Part shown: in pieces, positions 48,012 to 55,340 of the stretch
How the letters are laid out: each line of letters begins with the position of its first letter
Position numbering within the stretch: the stretch's first letter is position 1
Source: PALSA-911 sp963839645
GTDB lineage: Bacteria > Pseudomonadota > Alphaproteobacteria > Acetobacterales > Acetobacteraceae
Direction of reading: 5' to 3'
Length of the DNA stretch: 64,000 nucleotides
Assembly (NCBI GenBank): GCA_963839645.1
Contig: CAWIVZ010000004.1
Coordinates: forward strand, 1 to 64,000
The notes under the pieces: generated by a model
What the model saw: only the letters and a program-made list of their open reading frames with translations
Database searches by the model: none
Told to the model about the DNA's origin: nothing
Translations under genes and position numbers: made by a program

Positions 48012-48264
48012 GGCTGGGGAGTAAGGTTGGGGCTTTGCCCCAAACCCCAGGAGGGCTCCGCCCCTCCACCCCGCAAGGGCACTCGTTCCCTTGACCCTAA
48101 TTAGTTTGGTTCGTTGGGAAAGGGGGCATAACCGGCATAGCCGTTGATCGGCTTCGACGCGCCCCCTTTCCCAACAAACCAGTCCAAGGGGTTGAGGGGA
48201 CAAGTCCCCTCACGGGTGAAGGGCAGAGCCCTTCCGGGGTTTGGGGCGGAGCCCCAACCTCACT
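48012..48264. repeat. Composite palindromic element, second copy
   Basis: A roughly 250-bp imperfect inverted repeat. Left arm blocks AGGTTGGGGCTTTGCCCC, GGAGGGCTCCGCCCCTCC, AGGGCACTCGTTCCCT and TTGGGAAAGGGGGC are mirrored by GGGGCGGAGCCCC, AAGGGCAGAGCCCTT, AGGGGACAAGTCCCCT and CCCCCTTTCCCAACA. Each block is itself a small palindrome. The loop is near 48135-48160. It fills the gap between a hypothetical gene and the convergent epoxide-hydrolase gene and overlaps the latter's stop codon. Confidence 0.75.
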
Positions 48265-49108
48265 CCGCGGCGCTGAAGAAGGCCCGCAGGTGGAGCAGCA
48301 GTTCCTCCGGCTGTTCTTCCGGCATCCAGTGGCCGCAATTCTCGATCACCCCGCCGCGGACGTCGGTCGCCATGCTTTTCAGCGACTCCAGCACCTCCGT
48401 CCGCCGTCCCCAGGAACTGTTGCCGCCCAGCGCCAGCACAGGCATCGGCAGCTTGAAGCTCTGGCTGATCGCCTGGTTGTCGGCGATGTCGCGCGGGATG
48501 TTGCGGTAGTAGGCGAAGCCGGCCCGCAGCGCGCCGGGCTGGCGGTAGGTGCGCAGGTATTCGGCGATGTCCTCGTCCGGGATGACGTTCGGGTGGTGGC
48601 CGTAATTGCGGTAGAACCAGCCGAAATAGATGTCCTCCCGCCCGGCGACCAGCGCTTCCGGCAGGTCAGCGGTCTGCTGGAACGCGTGGTGCCAGCGCCT
48701 GCCGCCCTGGCTGATGTTGGCGCTGCCGTCGCCGGGGATGGCCACGTCCAGGATCACCAGCTTGCGCACCGCTTCGGGGTGCGCGGCGGCGATGGCGTAG
48801 GCGGTGGGGCCGCCCCAGTCGTGCCCGACCAGATGGAACGCATCGATGCCCAGCTTTTCATGCACCAGGCGCCAGACGTCGTTGCCGACGGTCTTCTTGT
48901 CGTAGCCGTCGGCGGGGCGGGAGCTGTCGCCGAGGCCCCGCAGGTCCGGCGCGATCACCCGGTAGTTCTTGGCGAGTTCCGGGATGATATGGCGCCATTC
49001 GTACCAGGTCTGCGGCCAGCCATGCAGCAGCACGACCGGAAAGCCCTGGCCGGCGGTGACGTAGTGCAGGCGGACATCGCCGAGGTCGGTATGGTGATGG
49101 TGGATCAT
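48260..49108 (-). CDS. Epoxide-hydrolase-like alpha/beta hydrolase
   Basis: 282 residues, intact. HGWPQTWYEW (oxyanion, about 29-38), nucleophile elbow VGHDWGGPTAY with aspartate (about residue 97), and the catalytic histidine in NCGHWMPEEQP. Asp nucleophile plus DWGG point to an epoxide hydrolase or haloalkane dehalogenase-like enzyme; the lid tyrosines (WFYRNYGHHPN) fit epoxide hydrolase. Cytoplasmic. The C-terminal end overlaps the palindromic element by a few bases. Confidence 0.88.
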   Translation of the reverse strand: MIHHHHTDLGDVRLHYVTAGQGFPVVLLHGWPQTWYEWRHIIPELAKNYRVIAPDLRGLGDSSRPADGYDKKTVGNDVWRLVHEKLGIDAFHLVGHDWGGPTAYAIAAAHPEAVRKLVILDVAIPGDGSANISQGGRRWHHAFQQTADLPEALVAGREDIYFGWFYRNYGHHPNVIPDEDIAEYLRTYRQPGALRAGFAYYRNIPRDIADNQAISQSFKLPMPVLALGGNSSWGRRTEVLESLKSMATDVRGGVIENCGHWMPEEQPEELLLHLRAFFSAAE

Positions 49109-49154
49109 CGTGCTGGTTCCCGCGTTTCCAATAGGGCAGGTGAAGTATCGGGCA

Positions 49155-49272
49155 TCAGCGCGCCGAGTCCAAATAGGTCTCGATCGCCCAGGGATCGTCG
49201 GCCAGCACGATCATCGGCACCTTCTTCTCGCCGCCGATGTCGATCATCGCCAGCAGGCGCTGTCCCCATGCC
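49155..49272 (-). pseudogene. 3' remnant of an unidentified gene
   Basis: The last 35 or so codons (RLLAMIDIGGEKKVPMIVLA, then DDPWAIETYLDSAR and a TGA stop at 49155) show strong G/C bias in third position, as in the surrounding genome. Homology-like sequence stops at about 49265-49275, after which base composition and coding style change. Presumably the rest of the gene was replaced by the incoming segment. Family not identified. Confidence 0.45.
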
Positions 49273-49348
49273 TGTGCTCCAGACTTAACAGTCAACCGCA
49301 ACGATGCTAAGCGGATGAGCAATAACGTCAGCGACGGGGGAAGCGAGT

Positions 49349-50164
49349 ATGGGGAAGCTGGATGGTCAGGTTGCGATCGTGACCGGTGCGGGGCGAGGCC
49401 TGGGGCGCGCTTATGCACGTCGCCTCGCCGGACTGGGTGCCAAGGTTGCGGTGACCGACCTTGATTTGAAATCCTACGCCGAGTTCGAGGCCGAGGCGAA
49501 GGAAATGACGGCGGACAGCACGGTCGACGAAATCAACGCGGCGGGCGGCGAGGCGATTGGTATCGAAATGGATGTCCGCGACAATGCATCGGTCGATGCC
49601 ATGGTGCAGAAGGTTCGCGACACCTGGGGGCGGGTCGATATTCTCGTGGCCAATGCCGGCGGCGGCCGCGGCCGGCCGGTCGATACCAAGGCCAGCACGC
49701 TCAGCCCCGATCTGATGCGCTTGGTGACGGAGATGAACTACTACGGCACCGTCTACTGCGTTAACGCTGTGGCGCCGATCATGAAGGCACAGCATTTCGG
49801 CAAGATCGTCACGGTTGCCTCCGTCGCCGCCCTGGGGCCCTCGGTTGACGGCGGCTATGCGCATTATGGCGCGGCGAAGGCAGCCATCCTGCATTACACG
49901 CGCTACCTGGCCCAGGATCTCGGACCACACGGGATCAACGTCAACTGCATCGCGCCAGGCACGATCACAACCGGCCGGATCGTTGCGATGGTCATGCCAA
50001 ACCAGGCCAATGCCAACCGCGACCGCACGGAACAGGTCGCGCTACGCCGCCTGGGCGGGGTCGAAGACTGTGCCAAGGTCGTCGAGTTCCTGACCACCGA
50101 TCTGTCTGACTATGTGACCGGCCAGTGCATAGCGATCGATGGCGGGTTGATCCGGTCGGCATGA
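49349..50164 (+). CDS. Short-chain dehydrogenase/reductase
   Basis: 271 residues: VTGAGRGLGRAYARRL (cofactor motif), ANAGGGRGRPVD in place of the usual NNAG, catalytic serine region TVASVAALGPS, YGAAKAAILHYTRYLA (Tyr/Lys), C-terminal DYVTGQCIAIDGGLIRS. Codons are less G/C-biased in third position than in genes to the left, consistent with recent transfer. It is convergent with the broken flavin monooxygenase; SDR and BVMO together are typical of alcohol/ketone catabolism. Confidence 0.9.
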   Translation: MGKLDGQVAIVTGAGRGLGRAYARRLAGLGAKVAVTDLDLKSYAEFEAEAKEMTADSTVDEINAAGGEAIGIEMDVRDNASVDAMVQKVRDTWGRVDILVANAGGGRGRPVDTKASTLSPDLMRLVTEMNYYGTVYCVNAVAPIMKAQHFGKIVTVASVAALGPSVDGGYAHYGAAKAAILHYTRYLAQDLGPHGINVNCIAPGTITTGRIVAMVMPNQANANRDRTEQVALRRLGGVEDCAKVVEFLTTDLSDYVTGQCIAIDGGLIRSA

Positions 50165-50290
50165 ACGGTTGCTGTTGAAGCGACCATCCGGATTTCTGCC
50201 TGGCGTCAGAACGGCCGGGGCCTTATGCGGCAATGGCCGGAACCTCACGGGGATGCGCGCAACGCAAGATTGCGCGCATCCGTGCGGCCG

Positions 50291-52143
50291 TCACTCGAAC
50301 TGGAGGCCCTTCATCCCGCCCTTCGTGCGCCAATCGCGGACGAGGTCGTAGAACACCAAGGGCCCCGCGCCGTAGAGATCGCTGAAAAAGCCACCGTTCC
50401 CGAGTTTGCCCTCGGCGTTGTAGTAGCCGGGCGTGCAGTCGCTGAAGAACTTCTCGTTCTGCAGCGGGGTGTCGCGGATCGTCTGGACCCAGTCGGCCTC
50501 GGCCTCGGCGGTCGGCTCGACGATTTGCGCCTGCCTTAGTTTGGCCTGCTGGATGATTTCGGCGATGTGACGCGCCTGCTCATCGAGCATATGCGGTGAA
50601 GTTCGCCGTCACCGCATTCTGCAGCGAGGCCCAGATGAAAGCAGTTCGGGAAGCCGTGACTGTAGAAGCCATGCAGCGTCCTGGTCCCGTCCGCCCAATA
50701 GCTCGGTGAGCGACTGGCCGCCGCGGCCGTAGATCTCGAAGCCGGCGCGGCGCGTATAGGCCGTGCCGACCTCGAACCCGGTCGCGAAGATGATGCAGTC
50801 GACCTCGTACTCGACGCCATCGAACACCAGGCCCTTTTCGGTCATGCGGTCGACGCCGCGTCCCTTGGTATCGACCAGCGTGACGTTCGGGCGGTTGAAG
50901 GTCGGCAGATATTCGTCATTGAAGGTCGGCCGCTTGCAGAACTGGCGATACCACGGCTTCAGCGCCTCGGCCGTCGGCGTGGTCCTTCACGATCGCGTCG
51001 ACCCGCGCGCGGATCTGGTTCATCTTCTTGAAGTCGGCCAGCTCCAGCGAATCCGATAGCTCTTCGGGTGATGGGCCGCCGGACTTCGCCCGGTTTCCGG
51101 CGAATCGCCGAGGTTGCGGATGATGTCGGTCCAGCCGTCGCTGACCAGGTCCTCGTCCTGGCGTGCCGCCGTTGACCAGGATGTTGAAGTTGTCCATGCG
51201 CCGTTTCTGCCAACCCGGAGTGAGCGTCTTGACCCATTCGGGATCGGTCGGACTGATTGCGGCGCACATCGACCGATGACGGCGTGCGCTGGAAGACATA
51301 CAGATGCTGCGCATGCCTGCCGAGATGCGGCACGCATTGGATCGCGGTCGCGCCGGTCCCGATGATGGCGACGCGCTTGTCGGCGAGCTTGTGCAGATTC
51401 CCGGTCGTATCGCCGCCGGTATAGTCATAGTCCCATCGGCTGGTATGGAAAGTGTGGCCCTTGTAGCTGTCGATGCCGGGAATGCCGGGCAGCTTCGGCC
51501 GGTTGAGCGGGCCGTTCGACATCACCACGTAGCGCGCCTTCATGCGGTCGTCGCGATTGGTGGTGATCAGCCATTGGCATCTCGTCTTCGAGCCAGCGCA
51601 GTTCCTTGATTTCGGTCTGGAAGCACGCGCCGCGATAGAGATCGAAGTTCTTGGCGATGCGCCGCGCATGTTCGCAGATCTCGGGCGCGAAGGAGTATTT
51701 CTCCTTCGGGATGTAGCCGGTCTCTTCGAGCAGCGGCAGGTAGATGTAGGCCTCGATGTCGCATTGCGCGCCGGGATAGCGATTCCAGTACCAGGTGCCG
51801 CCGAAATCGCCGCCCTTCTCGATGATGCGGATGCTGTCGATGCCGGCCTCGCGCAGACGGGCGCCGGCCATCAGGCCGCCGAAGCCGCCGCCGATGATCA
51901 GGACGTCGACCTCATCGTTGAGCGGGTCGCGGGTGAAACCGGGTTCGACATAGGGATCATCGACATAGCGCCTGAAATCGCCCTTGACCTCGACATACTG
52001 GTCGATTGCCGTCGGGGCGCAGGCGCTTGTCGCGCTCCTCGCGGTACTTGGCGCGCAAGGGCGTCGGGATCGAAATCGAGATCCGGCTCGGCGAGGGCGG
52101 TGTTGGTAGAGGCAGCGGCATTATCCGGGGCGTCGAGGGTCAT
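50291..52143 (-). pseudogene. Flavin-containing (Baeyer-Villiger type) monooxygenase, many frame breaks
   Basis: ATG 52143 (MTLDAPDNAAASTNTALAEPD). FAD-binding GGGFGGLMAGARLREAG, FGGTWYWNRYPGAQCDIEAY, BVMO fingerprint-like YKGHTFHTSRWDYDY, NADPH motif IIGTGATAIQCVPHLG, and C-terminal IIFATGFEVGTAYTRRAGFEIY then CTPGYYNAEGK. The pieces lie in all three frames, with at least eight changes between 52070 and 50590, so about one per 200 bp. Rejoined about 617 residues. Would oxidise ketones to esters with NADPH and O2. Confidence 0.82.
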
Positions 52144-52480
52144 GGTTGGCTCCGAAGACAGGTTCAGTTATGGCCGCGTTGGGCGGAAGAGCAGGCTAAC
52201 GAGACATTTCAAATTCGCAATTCTCGCGTGATCCGAGATGAAGCCAGATCGAGGTTGACCCGATCCGCAGTCCGGCATCCGCGGTGCGCGCCGCACACTC
52301 GCTCGTCACGGGATTGGCCTAGGCTCCGGCGCCGAACGAGGCTGGATCGGCGGGGAGCCCCACATGGCAACGGTAACTCCGTCGCCGACGCTGTCAATCT
52401 AACCGCATGCGGTCACGCTACTGTCCGCTGCCCGAGGGTTTCGACTTGCTCTGACACGACCATGTGGCATCCTGGCCGCC
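52144..52480. other. Intergenic region before CDF gene
   Basis: 337 bp between the start of the monooxygenase gene and the start of the CDF gene, so it should contain divergent promoters. No gene, RNA or clear repeat was seen; base composition is slightly lower in G/C than surroundings. Confidence 0.4.
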
Positions 52481-53452
52481 ATGGCTCACCCCACCTCGAA
52501 ACGCGTTATCTTTGCCGCCCTGATCGGCAACCTCCTGATCGCCGCCACAAAGTTTTCCGCCGCGGCCGCGACCGGCAGTTCCGCGATGCTGAGCGAGGCC
52601 ATTCATTCGGTCGTTGACAGCGGGAACCAGCTTCTGTTGTTGCTTGGCATCCGCCGCGCCGCTCGACCGGCCAATGCCAGACACCCGTTCGGCCACGGGC
52701 TGCAGCTCTATTTCTGGACCTTCGTTGTCGCCGTGCTGATTTTCGGCGTCGGTGCGGGCGTTTCCATCGTGCAGGGGTTGGACAAGATCGCGACACCCCA
52801 TCCGGTGGAAAGTCCCTGGATCAATTATCTGGTGTTGGGCGTGGCTCTGGTGCTTGAGGGAACCGTCTGGACCGTGGCGCTCCGCGCTTTCCGGGCATCG
52901 AAAGGGAATTTGGGCTGGCTGACGGCCGTGCAGCTTAGCAAAGACCCAACGGTATTCACGGTGCTGTTCGAGGATACCGCGGCCATTTTGGGGCTGCTCG
53001 TCGCGTTCACGGGCATTGCGCTCAGCCAAATCCTGGACATGCCCGTGCTGGACGGCGTGGCCTCGCTCGTGATCGGTCTGATCCTCGCATTCACGGCGGC
53101 CTTTCTGGCTTGGGAGTGTCAATCGCTGCTGACAGGTGAGGGGGCGTCACCCGAAGTGCAGGCCAGCATTCATGCCATCGCCGCCGCGGACCATGCCGTT
53201 GCAAGACCGAATGAGATCCTCACCATGCATTTCGGCCCGCAGGATGTGCTGGTGGCCCTCAGCCTCGACTTCATCGACAGCGTCTCGGCGGCGGAAGTGG
53301 AACGAGCGGTCACGCGCATTGAACGCCAGATCAAGGCTGCGCATCCCGAGGTGAAGCGTGTGTTCGTTGAAGCACAAGACCGCGAGGCGCATAGTCGCAG
53401 CCAACCGCCCCTTGAGGAGGCGACAGACAAGGCGACCGGCTCATTGCCATGA
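52481..53452 (+). CDS. Cation diffusion facilitator (ZnT9-like CDF) transporter
   Basis: 323 residues, intact, about six hydrophobic segments. Metal-site helix SSAMLSEAIHSVVDSGNQLLLL carries the HxxxD pair (His 42, Asp 46). The other intramembrane site reads LFEDTAAILGLL, the ExxxD-like variant seen in the SLC30A9 branch. A soluble C-terminal domain ends the protein. Export of Zn or related divalent metals by proton antiport is likely, but the variant site leaves substrate open. The stop overlaps the next gene start by 4 bp. Confidence 0.87.
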   Translation: MAHPTSKRVIFAALIGNLLIAATKFSAAAATGSSAMLSEAIHSVVDSGNQLLLLLGIRRAARPANARHPFGHGLQLYFWTFVVAVLIFGVGAGVSIVQGLDKIATPHPVESPWINYLVLGVALVLEGTVWTVALRAFRASKGNLGWLTAVQLSKDPTVFTVLFEDTAAILGLLVAFTGIALSQILDMPVLDGVASLVIGLILAFTAAFLAWECQSLLTGEGASPEVQASIHAIAAADHAVARPNEILTMHFGPQDVLVALSLDFIDSVSAAEVERAVTRIERQIKAAHPEVKRVFVEAQDREAHSRSQPPLEEATDKATGSLP

Positions 53453-54546
53453 CCGATCCGACCACCGATCCGCATGATCTTCAACGCTTCCTCGCCTCCC
53501 AGGCGCCGGTGATTGACCAGGTCCGCGCGGAATTGCGCGCCGGGCGGAAGTCCAGCCATTGGATGTGGTTCATTTTTCCCCAGATTGCCGGCTTGGGGCG
53601 AAGCGAGACGGCACGCTTCTATGCCATCGGCTCGCGTGACGAGGCCGTTGCGTATCTGGCGCATCCGGTGCTTGGGAAGCGGCTGGTGGAATGCACGCGC
53701 CTGGTCAACGCGGTGGACGGAGCCCCTGTGGAGCGGATTTTCGGGGGCGTGGATGCCGTCAAGTTCCGCTCCTGCATGACGCTATTCGCGGCGGTGGCGC
53801 CCGGGCAGACCGAATTTTCGGATGCGCTGCGCAAATATTTCCGCGGTGCGGCGGATAAGGCAACCCTGGAACGAATTCAGTCCGGATGCTGGGTCATATA
53901 TGACAAAGCACAGTGTTTCTCCCGCGGGTACCGCTGGATCGTGTGGGCGAGGAAGCCCCGTTCCCGGGGCCGCAAGCGTTGCAGGCCGGCCGCTTGCCAT
54001 GGAAACGCGATGATGATGAAGAACCTGCCTCTCTCAAAGGTCTATCGACTGCTCGAACCAGGCCCGGTGGTCCTGCTGACCACCGCTCACAAGGGCCGCC
54101 CCAACGTCATGACGATGTCCTGGCATATGATGGTCGAGTTCGAGCCGCCGCTGGTCGCCTGCGTGGTCAGCAGCGCCGATTACAGCTTCGGTGCGTTGCG
54201 GGCAACGAAGGAGTGCGTCATTGCCGTTCCGGCGCTGGAACTGGCGTCCAAAGTCGTGCAGGTCGGTAATTGCTCCGGCCGGGATGTGGCGAAGTTCACG
54301 CAGTTCGGTCTTACGCCGGCCCCGGCCAGATGCGTGGCGGCGCCCTTGGTTGCCGAGTGCTTTGCCAACCTGGAATGCAAGGTTGTGGATACCCGCCTTG
54401 TCGGGCGGTACAACCTCTTTGTTATGGAAGTGCTCAAGGCCTGGACCGATCCGGCGCAAAAGAACCCCAGGACCATCCACCACCAGGGATATGGCAGGTT
54501 CGTCGTGGACGGCGAAACAATCACGCTGCGGTCGAAAATGCGATGA
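53449..54546 (+). CDS. DUF1810-domain / flavin-reductase-like fusion ORF
   Basis: 365 codons without interruption. Residues 1-145 are a DUF1810 protein (LQRFLASQAPVIDQVRAELRAG, SSHWMWFIFPQIAGLG, SDALRKYFRGAADKATLERI). Residues 188-365 (from ATGATGATG at 54010) form a flavin-reductase-like FMN-binding domain (NLPLSKVYRLLEPGPVVLLT, RPNVMTMSWHMMVEFEPPLV, VGNCSGRDVAKFTQFGL). The linker (SRGYRWIVWARKPRSRGRK) is basic and looks noncoding. Two adjacent genes joined by a lost stop or indel is likelier than a true fusion; 54010 is the natural start of the second. Confidence 0.75.
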   Translation: MTDPTTDPHDLQRFLASQAPVIDQVRAELRAGRKSSHWMWFIFPQIAGLGRSETARFYAIGSRDEAVAYLAHPVLGKRLVECTRLVNAVDGAPVERIFGGVDAVKFRSCMTLFAAVAPGQTEFSDALRKYFRGAADKATLERIQSGCWVIYDKAQCFSRGYRWIVWARKPRSRGRKRCRPAACHGNAMMMKNLPLSKVYRLLEPGPVVLLTTAHKGRPNVMTMSWHMMVEFEPPLVACVVSSADYSFGALRATKECVIAVPALELASKVVQVGNCSGRDVAKFTQFGLTPAPARCVAAPLVAECFANLECKVVDTRLVGRYNLFVMEVLKAWTDPAQKNPRTIHHQGYGRFVVDGETITLRSKMR

Positions 54547-54629
54547 AGGGTTTGTGACATGCGGGATGAGGAAGGAATTTCTGCCGGAATGGCGGATATC
54601 GGGGTGGGCGCGAAACCGGCGGCTGTTCA

Positions 54630-55340
54630 CTATTTCTGAAGTCCGGGAAGGTCGTTCTCACTGAAACGATACCCCATCCCGGGTTCGGTCTCGACCAGCG
54701 CTCCCGCACGGCCCAGTTTTTGCCGAAGCTGGCGGACATAGACGCGCAGATACTGCACATCCTCGGCATGGGCCGGCCCCCAGACGCCGGTGAGCAACTG
54801 GCGATGGCTGACCACCTTGCCCGCGCTGCGCAACAGCAATTCCAGCAGCGCGTATTCCCGCGGCGTCAGTTCCAGCCTGTTGCCGTCCAGGCGCACCTGC
54901 CGCCGTTCCAGGTCGATCTCCACCGGCCCGGCCTGATGGACCGTGCCCAGGCCCTGCTGCGCCAGCCGGTGACGCATGGCCGTGCGGATGCGGGCCAGCA
55001 ATTCGCCCACGCCGAACGGCTTTTCCACGTAATCGTCGGCGCCCAGGTCCAGCACGGCGATCTTGTCCTGTTCGCGGTCGCGTGCCGACAGCGCGATCAC
55101 CGGCACGGCGCTGAACTCCCGCAGCCTGCGCAGTACCTCCTGGCCGTCCATGTCCGGCAGCCCCAGGTCCAGCAACACCACGTCCGGCGCCCGTCCGGCC
55201 GCCAGACGCAGCCCCTCCGCGCCGGTTTCCGCCCGCTCCACCGTATAGCCCGCCGCTTCCAGCGCCGGTTTCAGGAAGCGGTGTATCTGCGGCTCGTCAT
55301 CGATCACCAGCACCCGGCCAAGCTCCGCCGCTCCGGTCAT
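54630..55340 (-). CDS. kdpE: Response regulator KdpE
   Basis: 236 residues, OmpR type. Receiver: VLVIDDEPQIHRFL, phosphoacceptor Asp in VVLLDLGLPDMDG (about residue 55), LSARDREQDKIAVLDLGADDYVEKPFG with the Thr/Ser and Lys. The winged-helix domain has LTPREYALLELLLRSAGKVVSHRQLL and RVYVRQLRQKLG, ending LVETEPGMGYRF. It binds operators of the kdp promoter. Overlaps kdpD by 4 bp. Confidence 0.95.
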   Translation of the reverse strand: MTGAAELGRVLVIDDEPQIHRFLKPALEAAGYTVERAETGAEGLRLAAGRAPDVVLLDLGLPDMDGQEVLRRLREFSAVPVIALSARDREQDKIAVLDLGADDYVEKPFGVGELLARIRTAMRHRLAQQGLGTVHQAGPVEIDLERRQVRLDGNRLELTPREYALLELLLRSAGKVVSHRQLLTGVWGPAHAEDVQYLRVYVRQLRQKLGRAGALVETEPGMGYRFSENDLPGLQK

